From contig JAMLHI010000007.1 in the NCBI GenBank assembly GCA_023957235.1, positions 62,001 through 126,000 of the forward strand: 64,000 nt of DNA, given 5' to 3'. The notes under the pieces were generated by a model, which had not been told where the DNA came from, did not search any database, and was given only the letters and a program-made list of their open reading frames with translations. This stretch comes from Chitinophagales bacterium. GTDB taxonomy: Bacteria; Bacteroidota; Bacteroidia; Chitinophagales; JADIYW01. Shown here piece after piece: positions 17,575 to 27,927 of the stretch. The position numbers were made by a program, and so were the translations under genes. Position 1 is the first letter of the stretch, and every line of letters starts with the position of its first letter.

Positions 17575-20500
17575 ATGATTTCAAATTTATTTATTAGACG
17601 CCCTATTACTTCCATTGTAATATCTATTATCATTATGATAATTGGGGCTATTAGTATCAAAATATCTCCTATAAGTCAGTATCCTGATATTGCGCCACCT
17701 ACTGTGACAGTGACTGCAAATTATACAGGTGCTGATGCTACAACCGTTGAACAGACTGTTACAACACTTATAGAAAGTCAGATAAACGGAACTCCCGGTA
17801 TGACTTATATGACTTCCAACAGTACTTCTGATGGGCGTTCTTCAATAACTGTAACTTTTGATATTGGAACAGATATAGATGTAGCTACTTTAGATGTTCA
17901 GAACAGAGTGGGTATTGCAGAGCCATCGCTTCCTGAAGCAGTAAGGAGATTGGGTGTGACTACTCGTAAAGCCAATAGTGATGTATTGATGCTATTGGGG
18001 TTAAAATCTCCCAAAGGCACTTATGATCAAAATTTTTTATCTAATTATGTGAATTTATATGTTAGAGATGCTTTAATGCGTGTTAAGGGGGTAGGTGATG
18101 TGACAGCATTTGGACAACCTTTTAGTATGAGAGTGTGGTTGGATGCGGATAAGATGGCAAGGTTGAATATTAGCCCAGCAGAGGTCAATTCAGCGATAAG
18201 CGAACAAAATATCCGTATGCCTGGAGGTAGTGTAGGAGCAAGACCACAATTCAATACAACTACTTTTGAATATCCTTTATTGTTAGATGGAGATATTGAT
18301 CAAGTAGAACAATTTAATAGTATAATTGTCAGATCAAATTTTGACGGCTCTATTGTTTATCTAAAAGATGTTGCTAGAGTGGAATTAGGTCAGTTTTCTT
18401 ATGCTACGTCCAATCGTGTGAATGGAGAAGTTGCCTCTATGATGATGGTCAATCAAATGCCTGGAGGTAATGCTGTGGAGACTGCTAAAGGAATTTATGC
18501 AGCATTAGAAGAGTTGAAAAAATCTTTTCCTGAAGACGTAGATTATGTCGTTGCTTATGAAACGGTCTCTGTTGTAAAAGCATCTATCAATGAAGTAATT
18601 TATACATTGATTGAAGCTTTGTTGTTAGTTACTCTTGTTGTGTTTTTGTTTTTGCAGAGCTGGCGAGCAACATTAATACCATTATTGGCAATTCCTGTTT
18701 CTATTGTTGGAACATTTATTTTCTTTATTTTATTTGGTTTTTCAATCAACAACTTGACAATGCTAGCATTTGTTTTGGCAATTGGTATTGTTGTAGATGA
18801 TGCTATTATTGTTGTTGAAGCTGTCCAGCATCATATCAGTTATAATAAAATGACAGCCAAAGCTGCCACCTACCGTGCCATGAAAGAAATTTCTGCACCA
18901 GTGATAGCAATTGCTTTAATTTTAGCAGCAGTATTTGTTCCAGTTGGGTTTATTCCCGGGATGGTCGGAAAACTATACCAGCAATTTGCGATTACAATTG
19001 CTGTTTCAGTATTAATATCAGCATTTGTTGCTCTTACTTTGACACCAGCATTATGTTCTTTACTATTAGTGCCTGACCATATTGGTGCTGACAGTCGTGG
19101 TATCAATAAATTCTTTTATAAATTCAATACTTGGTTTGAAAAAACTACCAACAAATACGGTTCTGGTGTTGCATGGAGTATTAAAAAAGCTCCTCTGCTA
19201 ATCATATTACTGATTTGTATGTATTTAGGTGCTGGATGGATGTTTCAAAACAAATCTACTGGCTTTATTCCATCTGAAGATGGGGGGCAATTCTTGGTAG
19301 GTGTTACACTTCCTGAAGCTTCATCTGCTGAAAGAACAAGTAAGGTGATTTATGATGTATCTCAATCACTTAGAGAAGAATTTCCAGAAATTAAGACGGT
19401 GACAGAAATTATTGGATTGAATATTTTGAACAGATCTTTTAAATCTAGTGGCGGAACTCTCTTTGTTCAACTCAGTAAATGGGAAGAAAGAGATAGAACT
19501 GCTGAAGAAATTGTCAATCTTATAAGAATCAAACTTGCCAATCATAAAGAAGCAAGTTTCTTAGCAGTGACACCTCCGGCTGTTCCAGGATTAGGAGGGA
19601 CAGGTGGCTTCAATATGCAGTTAATAGATTTAAAATCTACAGATATCAGGGATTTTGAAGCAATTGCTGGTAAATTTATTGACGAACTCAGAAAAAGACC
19701 TGAAATTGGAATGGCTTATACTCTTTTCAATACTCGCACACCCAACTATCAAATTGAGTTGAATAGAGAACAAGCTAAAAAAATGGGTGTATCTGTTAAT
19801 TCTGTTTATGCAACACTATCAGCATATATGGGTAGTAGTTATGTGAATGATTTTACTAAATATGGAAGAAGCTTCAGAGTAGTTACCCAAGCGGACACTA
19901 CTTATCGTATGGGGATTGATGATATTAACAAACTCTATATCAAAAATAATATGGGGCAATCTATTCCTATGAGTTCTTTAGTGAGTTATAAGTTGGTACA
20001 GAACCCTTCAATTATAAACCACTTTAATATTTTTAGATCTATTGATATTAGTGGTAGTTCTGCTCCTGGATATAGTACAGGTGATGCTATCAAAGCAATA
20101 GAAGAAGTTGCCACCCAGACACTTAATGAAGGCTATACATACGAATTTTATGGTCTGACACTTCAAGAAAAACTTTCTGGAAATACGACTATCATGATAT
20201 TTGCCTTGAGTTTGATGTTTGTATTCTTACTATTGGCAGCATTATATGAAAGTTGGTCTGTTCCCTTCTCAATTCTTTTGTCAGTGCCCATTGCAGTTTT
20301 TGGTGCGATAATGACTTTGACATTCCTTCCTAAAATTGATAATAATGTTTTTGCTCAGATTGGTTTAATCGCAATTATTGGATTAGCGGCTAAAAATGCC
20401 ATTTTGATTGTTGAATTTGCCAAAGAGAGAGTAGATATAGGAATGAATCTTTTAGATGCTACAATAGAAGCAGTCAAATTGCGACTGAGACCAATCATAA

Positions 20501-20736
20501 TGACATCTCTTGCTTTTATTTTGGGAATTATTCCATTAATGAAATCTTCAGGTGCAGGTGCAATATCTAGGCAGACAATTGGTTGGACAGTATTTGGCGG
20601 TATGATGGTAGCCACTTTTGTTGGTATTTTTATAGTGCCGGTTTTGTATGTGCTAATCACCAAATTGGCTTATGGTAAAAAGAAACTTAAAGATTTAGAG
20701 GAAAATTATAATCCACAAAAACATGATGAATTATGA
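17575..20736 (+). CDS. RND multidrug efflux pump, HAE1 (AcrB/MexB) type
   Basis: With 1053 residues it is full length. The N-terminus FIRRPITSIVISIIIMI leads into the first membrane helix. Proton-relay residues are present: Asp408-Asp409 in GIVVDDAIIVVE of TM4, and Lys in GLAAKNAILIVEFAKE of TM10. The porter motif PPTVTVTANYTGADATTVE and the late GAGAISRQTIGWTVFGGMM are typical of AcrB-like pumps. It is an inner-membrane trimer that exports hydrophobic compounds using the proton gradient. A hairpin 26 bases after the stop ends the operon. Confidence 0.97.
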   Translation: MISNLFIRRPITSIVISIIIMIIGAISIKISPISQYPDIAPPTVTVTANYTGADATTVEQTVTTLIESQINGTPGMTYMTSNSTSDGRSSITVTFDIGTDIDVATLDVQNRVGIAEPSLPEAVRRLGVTTRKANSDVLMLLGLKSPKGTYDQNFLSNYVNLYVRDALMRVKGVGDVTAFGQPFSMRVWLDADKMARLNISPAEVNSAISEQNIRMPGGSVGARPQFNTTTFEYPLLLDGDIDQVEQFNSIIVRSNFDGSIVYLKDVARVELGQFSYATSNRVNGEVASMMMVNQMPGGNAVETAKGIYAALEELKKSFPEDVDYVVAYETVSVVKASINEVIYTLIEALLLVTLVVFLFLQSWRATLIPLLAIPVSIVGTFIFFILFGFSINNLTMLAFVLAIGIVVDDAIIVVEAVQHHISYNKMTAKAATYRAMKEISAPVIAIALILAAVFVPVGFIPGMVGKLYQQFAITIAVSVLISAFVALTLTPALCSLLLVPDHIGADSRGINKFFYKFNTWFEKTTNKYGSGVAWSIKKAPLLIILLICMYLGAGWMFQNKSTGFIPSEDGGQFLVGVTLPEASSAERTSKVIYDVSQSLREEFPEIKTVTEIIGLNILNRSFKSSGGTLFVQLSKWEERDRTAEEIVNLIRIKLANHKEASFLAVTPPAVPGLGGTGGFNMQLIDLKSTDIRDFEAIAGKFIDELRKRPEIGMAYTLFNTRTPNYQIELNREQAKKMGVSVNSVYATLSAYMGSSYVNDFTKYGRSFRVVTQADTTYRMGIDDINKLYIKNNMGQSIPMSSLVSYKLVQNPSIINHFNIFRSIDISGSSAPGYSTGDAIKAIEEVATQTLNEGYTYEFYGLTLQEKLSGNTTIMIFALSLMFVFLLLAALYESWSVPFSILLSVPIAVFGAIMTLTFLPKIDNNVFAQIGLIAIIGLAAKNAILIVEFAKERVDIGMNLLDATIEAVKLRLRPIIMTSLAFILGIIPLMKSSGAGAISRQTIGWTVFGGMMVATFVGIFIVPVLYVLITKLAYGKKKLKDLEENYNPQKHDEL

Positions 20737-20762
20737 TGTTTTGAAAAGCAAATAAAAATATT

Positions 20763-20794
20763 AGAGGCTATTTGTTATCAGATAGCCTCTTTTG
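20763..20794. terminator. Intrinsic terminator between RND operon and DUF1003 gene
   Basis: AGAGGCTAT (20763-20771) pairs with ATAGCCTCT (20782-20790) around a ten-base loop, followed by TTTT. With A-rich sequence on the other side it may serve both convergent genes. Confidence 0.8.
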
Positions 20795-20797
20795 ATA

Positions 20798-21493
20798 TTA
20801 CGAATGCCTGTTTTTTAATTCATTCATTAAATCTTCTAGATAATCTGTCTGTACTTCTTGAATTTCTAAAAGTTTTTTATTCTGGTGTACCAACAAATGG
20901 TCAATCTTTTCACTAAGTAATTTAATTTCTAATTCAGCTTTGAGATTAATCTTATAATCATGTTCTGCCCGTATTCTATCTTTTTGTTCTTGTCTATTTT
21001 GACTCATCATGATAATAGGAGCCTGAATTGCTGCTAAACAAGAGAGTATTAAATTAAGTAAAATGAAAGGGTAGGGATCAAAAGGTTTTGTTGTCATCCA
21101 CCATACATTGACAAGCATCCACAAAACTATAAAAAGAAAAAAGAAGATAATAAAAGTCCAACTTCCACCAAAACTAGCTACCGAATCAGCAACTCTCTGA
21201 CCCAAAGAGAGTTCTTTCTCTAGCTCATCTTGGATGTTTTCAGAAAGGATACTGTTTTTTTGGATAGCGGTTAAGACATCTTTATCAATTGCTGCAATTT
21301 CTCCTTTTTCTTGTTCAATCAGGTAGGTGAGAAAATGCCTCCTATAATAATTTAATTCTGCAATAGAGATATAATCTTCTACAGAAATATCAGGGAATTC
21401 TCCTTTTATGAAATCAAAGATTGCAGCTCTGATATCTTTCACATGAACTTCTTCTCCTTTGTTTATCTCTACTTTTGAAACATAACTAATCAT
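20798..21493 (-). CDS. DUF1003 family membrane protein
   Basis: This 231-residue protein has a soluble N-terminal part (about 1-100), two close membrane helices (111-132, FIIFFFLFIVLWMLVNVWW, and 141-163 with PYPFILLNLILSCLAAIQAP) and a charged C-terminal coiled-coil (MMSQNRQEQKDRIRAEHDYK onward). This layout and the FDPYPFILLN and QAPIIMMSQNRQ segments are those of DUF1003, a family of unknown function sometimes called CrcB-like by old annotation. No function can be given. The gene stands alone. Confidence 0.87.
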   Translation of the reverse strand: MISYVSKVEINKGEEVHVKDIRAAIFDFIKGEFPDISVEDYISIAELNYYRRHFLTYLIEQEKGEIAAIDKDVLTAIQKNSILSENIQDELEKELSLGQRVADSVASFGGSWTFIIFFFLFIVLWMLVNVWWMTTKPFDPYPFILLNLILSCLAAIQAPIIMMSQNRQEQKDRIRAEHDYKINLKAELEIKLLSEKIDHLLVHQNKKLLEIQEVQTDYLEDLMNELKNRHS

Positions 21494-21616
21494 CTTTGCG
21501 TAATAATTTTGGCTTATTTATTCAAATTAAGAATAAAAACCAATACTTAAATAAAAAAATGAAATGAAAATGAAATCCCTTTAGTAATTACAACTAGTGA
21601 TTTTCAAAAATTCTGA

Positions 21617-21955
21617 TTACAGTTGTTTGTTAAGATCTACTAAAAATAATTTGATGGCTTTTAGTTTTTCAAGTACATCCACATTAGATTCTAATTTTGC
21701 TGGTTCTGCCTCTTTCAGTTTTCTTCTGGCACCATCAAGAGTAAAACCTTTCTCTTTGACTAAATGATAGATTACTTTAAGATTGTCAATATCCTTTTTA
21801 GTAAACAAACGATTTCCTTTAGAACTTTTTCTAGGCTTCAATATCTCAAATTCAGTCTCCCAAAATCTGATAAGCGATTTTGACACTCCAAACATTTCAG
21901 CTACTTCTCCTATTGAATAGTATAACTTTTCTATTTCTCGTTCTTTATATGGCAA
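21617..21955 (-). CDS. MerR-family transcriptional regulator
   Basis: I start at a TTG at 21955, which gives (M)PYKEREIEKLYYSIGEVAEM, the N-terminus I know from Bacteroidota relatives; an in-frame ATG 54 bases upstream has no family support. The 112-residue protein has a MerR winged helix (YYSIGEVAEMFGVSKSLIRFW, SSKGNRLFTKKDID) and a short C-terminal helix, with no effector-binding domain and no metal-binding Cys. The ligand and targets are unknown. It is transcribed away from alaS. Confidence 0.88.
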   Translation of the reverse strand: MPYKEREIEKLYYSIGEVAEMFGVSKSLIRFWETEFEILKPRKSSKGNRLFTKKDIDNLKVIYHLVKEKGFTLDGARRKLKEAEPAKLESNVDVLEKLKAIKLFLVDLNKQL

Positions 21956-22202
21956 AGTAAAAAGTTTATAATCCAGTGAATCAAATATATGAAGCACTAA
22001 TATAAACAATTGATTTTAATTCATCCATATTATTTTTATGAAGAAATAATTGAAAATCTCAAAAATTTATTCTATTGTTTATTTACATCAAAAAAATGAT
22101 ATTTATTATTCTTTCTGATGATTTGAAAAATCAACTATTGAATAAATGTCTATTGTTTGCAATAATCGGTTTGTATTTATTTAGGTATCTAAGGAAATTC
22201 AT

Positions 22203-22210
22203 TATTTTTG
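22203..22210 (+). promoter_or_regulatory. Candidate -7 promoter box (TAttTTTG) for alaS
   Basis: TATTTTTG followed by C lies 65 bases before the alaS ATG in a 320-base gap. A TTTG at 22170-22173 is 29 bases upstream, too far for a good -33. Nothing else in 21956-22275 stands out. Confidence 0.35.
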
Positions 22211-22275
22211 CATGTCAAAACACAAGAAAATGTATTTGATAATTTCTATCTTAAATAAAAACAATCCTATTCTCC

Positions 22276-24903
22276 ATGCAATATAAAAGTGCTAAAGAAA
22301 TTAGAAAGGCCTTTTTAGACTTTTTTCAGAGTAAACAACACCTTATCGTTCCTTCAGCGCCTGTTGTTGTAAAAGATGACCCTACGCTAATGTTTACAAA
22401 TGCAGGAATGAACCAGTTTAAAGATTATTTTTTAGGTAATAAGATAGCTCCTTCTCCACGTATTGCAGATACTCAGAAGTGTTTAAGAGTGAGCGGAAAG
22501 CACAATGACCTTGAAGAGGTTGGAGTGGATACCTATCATCATACTTTATTTGAGATGCTTGGCAACTGGAGTTTTGGCGATTATTTTAAAGAAGAAGCTA
22601 TCGCTTGGAGTTGGGAATTACTCACTGAAGTATTAGGGTTGCCTAAGGATAGATTATATGCCACTGTATTTGAAGGCGATGTCAAAGAAGGTATTCCAGC
22701 TGATAATGAGGCTTTGGAATATTGGAAAAAATGGTTGCCAGAAGAAAGAATTCTTTTTGGAAATAAGAAAGATAATTTTTGGGAAATGGGCGATACCGGA
22801 CCATGTGGCCCTTGCACTGAGATACATGTAGATTGTCGTCCAGATGAAGAAATTGCCTTACAACCTGGAAGTCAGTTAGTCAATGCAGATCATCCTCAGG
22901 TGATAGAAATATGGAACAATGTCTTTATTCAATTTAACAGAAAGAAAGATGGCCGTCTTGAACTCCTTCCTGCTCAGCATGTAGATACAGGTATGGGATT
23001 TGAGCGTTTGGTAAGGGTCATTCAAGGCAAATCATCTAATTATGATACAGATGTTTTCTCAGGGACTATCGCAGCGACAGAAAGGTTGACTGGTCATAAA
23101 TATGATGGTTCTGACTCAAAACAAGCCATAGCATTCAGAGTTATTGCCGACCATATTCGTGCTGTAAGTTTTGCTATTTCAGATGGTCAATTGCCTTCTA
23201 ATACTGGCGCAGGATATGTGATAAGAAGAATATTGCGTAGAGCAGTGAGATATTATTTTTCTTCACTTGATAGAAATAGTCCATTGTTACATGAATTGGT
23301 AGCTGTAATTGCTGAGCAGTTTGAAGGTGTCTTCCCAGAATTGAAAAAACAAGAATCTTTTGTTTCAAAAGTGATTTATGAAGAAGAATCCAACTTTTTG
23401 AGAACACTAGATGCAGGATTGAAAAGAATAGATGTCATTATAAGAGAAAATAATGATAAGGTGATTTCTGGACATGCTGCTTTTGAATTATTTGACACCT
23501 TTGGTTTTCCATTAGATTTGATAAGATTAGTAGCGTCAGAACATGGTTTTGATGTTGATGAAAAAGGTTTTGATGTTGAAATGGAACAGCAGAAAGCCCG
23601 TAGTCGTGCAGCTACAGAAATAGACATGTCAGACTGGGTGGTATTAGCTGAAGGTGAGAACAAATTCAAAGGATATAATACTTTAGAAACTCACTCCAAA
23701 TTATTAAAATATAGAAAAGTTAAAGCCAAAGGTAAAGAGTTATTTCAGTTGGTATTAGACCAAACACCCTTTTATGCCGAATCTGGTGGACAAGTAGGAG
23801 ATAAAGGAAAATTGTTTTTCGGTGCTGAAATCATAGAAGTAATTGATACTAAAAAAGATATGGATTTGATTATCCATTTTACTGAACAATTGCCTCAAAA
23901 TCCATCTACTAATATTCAAGCTGTTGTTAATCAGGAATTAAGAAAGGCTACAGCGATACATCACTCAGTGACTCACTTGTTGCAGTCTGCTTTGAGAAGT
24001 GTTTTAGGTAATCATGTAGAGCAAAAAGGATCTTTAAACAATTCTGATTATTTAAGATTTGACTTTTCACATTTTTCAAAATTGTCAATAGAAGAAATAC
24101 AAAAAGTAGAAAATATTGTAAATGATAAAATTCTAGAGAATATTCCTGTTGTTATCAAAGAGATGTCTAAAGATGAAGCATTAGAATTGGGTGCAACGGC
24201 TTTATTTGGAGAAAAATATGGGGATATTGTTCGCGTTGTCATTATGGATCCTAATTTCTCAATAGAATTATGCGGAGGTACTCACGTTGCTAATACTGGA
24301 GAGATTGGATTGTTCAAAATTATAGCCGAATCGGCAATTGCTGCTGGTGTCAGAAGGATTGAAGCAGTGGCTGGACAAAAAGTAATAGAATTGATTAGAG
24401 ACAAGGAAAATTATTTAAATCAGATATCTGAAACATTGAAATATCCTCAAGATATCAATAAGTCTGTGTTGCGATTGATAGAAGAAAACACCTTAATGAA
24501 AGCTCAAATTTCGCAATTTCAGGCAAATCAGTTAAAGCAACTAAAACAAAAAGCTAACCAATCATTTGAGAATCATAATGATATATCATTTGTTATCATG
24601 CAAATTGATGATCTGAGCCTAGATGCAACAAAGCAATTAGCGACAGAGTTGAGACAAGAAAAAACAAATGCTATCATTATATTTACTGGTGTCAATAATG
24701 AAAAACCTTATATTACAATTGGTATTTCGGATGAATTAGTGAATAAAAAAGATTTAAATGCCAATAAAATGGTTAAAGAATTATCCATCAATATCAAAGG
24801 TGGAGGTGGAGGACAAGTATTTATTGCAACTGCTGGTGGTCAAGATATTAAAGGGGTTTCAAAAGTAGTTTCTTCTGCTAGAGAAATCATTAATAAATTG
24901 TAA
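22276..24903 (+). CDS. alaS: Alanine--tRNA ligase
   Basis: The 875-residue protein has all AlaRS parts in order: a class II catalytic core beginning with KEIRKAFLDFF and containing DPTLMFTNAGMNQFKDYFLG, GDTGPCGPCTEIHVD, a tRNA-recognition domain, an editing domain with zinc ligands HxxxH at about 562-566 (HHSVTHLL) and CGGTH at 666-670, and the C-Ala domain ending in KGGGGGQVFIATAGGQD. It charges tRNA-Ala and clears Ser and Gly mischarging. gatB follows 21 bases later. Confidence 0.98.
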   Translation: MQYKSAKEIRKAFLDFFQSKQHLIVPSAPVVVKDDPTLMFTNAGMNQFKDYFLGNKIAPSPRIADTQKCLRVSGKHNDLEEVGVDTYHHTLFEMLGNWSFGDYFKEEAIAWSWELLTEVLGLPKDRLYATVFEGDVKEGIPADNEALEYWKKWLPEERILFGNKKDNFWEMGDTGPCGPCTEIHVDCRPDEEIALQPGSQLVNADHPQVIEIWNNVFIQFNRKKDGRLELLPAQHVDTGMGFERLVRVIQGKSSNYDTDVFSGTIAATERLTGHKYDGSDSKQAIAFRVIADHIRAVSFAISDGQLPSNTGAGYVIRRILRRAVRYYFSSLDRNSPLLHELVAVIAEQFEGVFPELKKQESFVSKVIYEEESNFLRTLDAGLKRIDVIIRENNDKVISGHAAFELFDTFGFPLDLIRLVASEHGFDVDEKGFDVEMEQQKARSRAATEIDMSDWVVLAEGENKFKGYNTLETHSKLLKYRKVKAKGKELFQLVLDQTPFYAESGGQVGDKGKLFFGAEIIEVIDTKKDMDLIIHFTEQLPQNPSTNIQAVVNQELRKATAIHHSVTHLLQSALRSVLGNHVEQKGSLNNSDYLRFDFSHFSKLSIEEIQKVENIVNDKILENIPVVIKEMSKDEALELGATALFGEKYGDIVRVVIMDPNFSIELCGGTHVANTGEIGLFKIIAESAIAAGVRRIEAVAGQKVIELIRDKENYLNQISETLKYPQDINKSVLRLIEENTLMKAQISQFQANQLKQLKQKANQSFENHNDISFVIMQIDDLSLDATKQLATELRQEKTNAIIIFTGVNNEKPYITIGISDELVNKKDLNANKMVKELSINIKGGGGGQVFIATAGGQDIKGVSKVVSSAREIINKL

Positions 24904-24924
24904 TACAAAAACTTATAAACAATA

Positions 24925-26376
24925 ATGGAAGTAACAGTTTATGATAAATATGAAGCAGTAATCGGTTTAGAGGTACATGCTCAATTATTGACTAAAAGCA
25001 AGATATATTCAGCTGATTCTACTGAATATGGAGCTGCGCCTAATACTCAGATTAGCCCAATCACATTGGCGATGCCTGGTGTATTACCCAAACTCAATAA
25101 AGAAGTTGTGGATATGGCGATAAAAGTCGGATTAGCGCTGAATTGTAAAATTACTGAAGTCAATGAATTTGCACGTAAACATTATTTTTATGCAGACTTA
25201 CCTAAAGGCTATCAAATTACTCAAGACAAAACACCTATTTGCACTCATGGACAAATAGAAATAGATACTTCTGGAACTAAGAAAGAAATCGGCATTACTC
25301 GTATTCACATGGAAGAAGATGCAGGTAAAAACAACCATGAATTGGATCCGTTTTACTCTTTGATAGATTTAAATCGAGCGGGAATGCCATTGATTGAAAT
25401 TGTTTCTGAACCAGATATCAGAACTTCAGATGAAGCATATAGTTATTTGACAGAGCTGAGAAAATTATTGAGATATCTCGATGTTTGTGATGGAAATATG
25501 GAGGAAGGAAGCATGAGATGCGATGCCAATATTTCCGTTAGACTTAGAGGCAATTCTACTTTTGGGACAAGAGTGGAAGTCAAGAACATGAACTCTATTC
25601 GGAATGTTAAAAGAGCAATAGATAGTGAAATTAAGCGACAAATAGATTTAATAGAGAGTGGAGCTGAGGTTTTACAACAAACTAGAGGTTTTAATCCTTC
25701 TGATGGATCAACAGCACCATTGAGATCCAAAGAGTTGGCTAATGATTATAGATATTTTCCTGAACCTGATTTACCTCCAGTCATTGTTAAACAAAATCGA
25801 GTTAATGAGGTCAAATCCCAAATGCCCCCTTTACCCTCCGAATTGCTAGAAAAATTCACTTCGGAATTGGGGCTTTCAACCTATGATGCAAGAGTTTTAA
25901 CAGACGAGAAAGACATAGCTTTATATTTCCTTGAACTCATTTCAGAAACTAATAATTATAAAGCAGCAGCCAATTGGATAATGGGGGAAGTGAAATCTTA
26001 TTTGAACCAAAATGCTATTGAAATCAAAGATTTTATACTTCAACCTCGTCATATACTTTCTATTATCGAATTAGTAGATAAGGGTTTGGTAAGCTCCTCA
26101 GGTGCAAAGAGATTGTTTGAAGCGATGCTAGAGCAGCCTGATGTGTCAGCTGTAGATTTGGCTAATCAATTGAATTTGATTCAAAACTCAAACATTGACC
26201 AGCTTAAATCTTGGGCAGAAGTAGCATTACTCAAATATCCAGAAAAGGTCCTTGAATATCGAGGTGGTAAAAAAGGAATTTTAGGTTTGTTTATGGGAGA
26301 AGTGATGAAAATCTCAGGTGGTCAAGCTGATCCTAAATCTACTAGTAAAATTTTACAAGAACTATTAGATTCTTAA
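24925..26376 (+). CDS. gatB: Asp-tRNA(Asn)/Glu-tRNA(Gln) amidotransferase subunit B
   Basis: The 483 residues carry the GatB signatures VIGLEVHAQLLTKSKIYS, KHYFYADLPKGYQIT, LIDLNRAGMPLIEIVSEPD and GSMRCDANISVRL, followed by the helical YqeY-like tail that binds tRNA (GGKKGILGLFMGEVMK). GatB holds the kinase and acceptor-end site of GatCAB, which amidates mischarged Glu-tRNA(Gln) or Asp-tRNA(Asn). gatA and gatC are not here. The gene is probably co-transcribed with alaS and the lipoprotein that follows at 17 bases. Confidence 0.98.
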   Translation: MEVTVYDKYEAVIGLEVHAQLLTKSKIYSADSTEYGAAPNTQISPITLAMPGVLPKLNKEVVDMAIKVGLALNCKITEVNEFARKHYFYADLPKGYQITQDKTPICTHGQIEIDTSGTKKEIGITRIHMEEDAGKNNHELDPFYSLIDLNRAGMPLIEIVSEPDIRTSDEAYSYLTELRKLLRYLDVCDGNMEEGSMRCDANISVRLRGNSTFGTRVEVKNMNSIRNVKRAIDSEIKRQIDLIESGAEVLQQTRGFNPSDGSTAPLRSKELANDYRYFPEPDLPPVIVKQNRVNEVKSQMPPLPSELLEKFTSELGLSTYDARVLTDEKDIALYFLELISETNNYKAAANWIMGEVKSYLNQNAIEIKDFILQPRHILSIIELVDKGLVSSSGAKRLFEAMLEQPDVSAVDLANQLNLIQNSNIDQLKSWAEVALLKYPEKVLEYRGGKKGILGLFMGEVMKISGGQADPKSTSKILQELLDS

Positions 26377-26392
26377 TGATTTGATTATCAGA

Positions 26393-27907
26393 ATGTTGAA
26401 ATATTTAATCTCAATAATTATTTTAATTATTTTTTCAGGTTGCTCACATCAATTTGAAGGAACAGAAATTAATGTAAATCTTCAAAATGGTAATCATTCT
26501 TTATTATTATTGGAAGATGTTGCTACTAATGAGAAAGTGATAGTTGATAGCTCAATGGTACAGAATGGGATTGCCCGATTTAAAGTATATATTAATGATG
26601 GGATTTATCGTTTGAGGGAGCAACAATCTAATCAGATGATATTTATTTATATCGGTAAACAGAAGGAAGAATTAAATGTCAACTGGAATTTAAGCAATCA
26701 ATCATCCTATTCGATTTCAGGAAATAAGGAATCAGGTCAATTGAAAAGTATAGTTCAATTTTCTCAAAATAATTCAAAGCAATATATAGAAATAGATAGT
26801 ATTGCAGCAAAAGATTCATTATCTGGAGATCAAGTCACAGAGCTGAAAGCAGCCATTCGACAGAAAAATTTAGACTTTATCAAAAATTTTATTGACACAG
26901 TAAAAAATGGCGATATAGCGGCATTTGCATTGAATTACATTGGCTCTTCACCAGACAATATTGCACTTCTAGTCAATTTATCAGAAAAAATTCATCAATC
27001 TTATCCTGATGCTAGGTATGCTACAATGTGGTTTGAATCTCTTGATAGTTATAGAAACCAATTACTCAATCAAGTTAAAAACGGTTTGTCAATTGGTAGT
27101 GCTGCTCCAAATTTTGAAGGTGTCACAATTGAAGGAGATTCAATTGCATTAAAAGATTTTATAGGAGAGTATGTTTTACTTGATTTTTGGGCTTCATGGT
27201 GTCAGCCATGCCGAAAGGAAAATCCCAATTTGCTAGCAGCTTATAAAGAGTTTAAAAATAGAAAATTTAAAATAGTTTCATTTTCGTTAGATGCTAAAAA
27301 AGAACAGTGGCAAAAGGGAATTGATATTGATAAACTCAAGGGATTTGTTCATGTCAGTGATTTATTGAAATGGAGAAGTCCTATAGTGAAATCTTATGAT
27401 ATTAAGGGTATCCCAGCAAATTTTTTGATTGACCCAAATGGAAAAATTATTGGTAGAGATTTGCAAGGCAATCTTTTACAAAGTACCTTAAATCATATTT
27501 TACCTCCAGAAATGATTGAAATTATTGATTCTCTTGGTAATAGTAAATGGATTCCCAAACATCCAGTGCAAGATTCTACGACCAAACAAATCCTCCCTAA
27601 TGGGAATAAAAATATTAGTACTCAGATGAATAAATCTGAAGTCAATAAAGTAGAAACTTCAACGCCATCTGTCAAACAGACTACTCCAATTGCTATTCAG
27701 ACAGAAAAAGCAAAAGCAAACTCTTCTCCTTCAAATACTACTAATAAGACAAATACTCCGAAAGTAAATCAGACACCTATACAACAAAAATCCATACAAC
27801 CTTCAAATCCACTGCCAGAAAAGAACAAAACAAAATCTCAAAAGGAGACAGTTAAACCTGAACCTTTACCTAATCATATAGAAAAGCCTTTTGGAGGGCA
27901 GTTTTAG
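26393..27907 (+). CDS. TlpA/ResA-like thioredoxin lipoprotein (DUF4369) with disordered C-terminal tail
   Basis: The start is the ATG at 26393 (504 residues; MLKYLISI). A lipobox ends at FSGC, Cys17. A DUF4369-type beta domain (about 20-110) and a helical linker precede a thioredoxin fold with WASWCQPC (about 265-272) and a cis-Pro loop KGIPANFLIDPNG. Such proteins are periplasmic thiol reductases linked to cytochrome c maturation or disulfide handling. Unusually, about 115 residues after the fold are rich in Lys, Thr, Asn, Pro, Ser and Gln with no hydrophobic core, ending in KPFGGQF. A related protein without this tail lies at 57849-58931. Confidence 0.88.
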   Translation: MLKYLISIIILIIFSGCSHQFEGTEINVNLQNGNHSLLLLEDVATNEKVIVDSSMVQNGIARFKVYINDGIYRLREQQSNQMIFIYIGKQKEELNVNWNLSNQSSYSISGNKESGQLKSIVQFSQNNSKQYIEIDSIAAKDSLSGDQVTELKAAIRQKNLDFIKNFIDTVKNGDIAAFALNYIGSSPDNIALLVNLSEKIHQSYPDARYATMWFESLDSYRNQLLNQVKNGLSIGSAAPNFEGVTIEGDSIALKDFIGEYVLLDFWASWCQPCRKENPNLLAAYKEFKNRKFKIVSFSLDAKKEQWQKGIDIDKLKGFVHVSDLLKWRSPIVKSYDIKGIPANFLIDPNGKIIGRDLQGNLLQSTLNHILPPEMIEIIDSLGNSKWIPKHPVQDSTTKQILPNGNKNISTQMNKSEVNKVETSTPSVKQTTPIAIQTEKAKANSSPSNTTNKTNTPKVNQTPIQQKSIQPSNPLPEKNKTKSQKETVKPEPLPNHIEKPFGGQF

Positions 27908-27927
27908 TAAAAGGTGGTTTTATAGGA

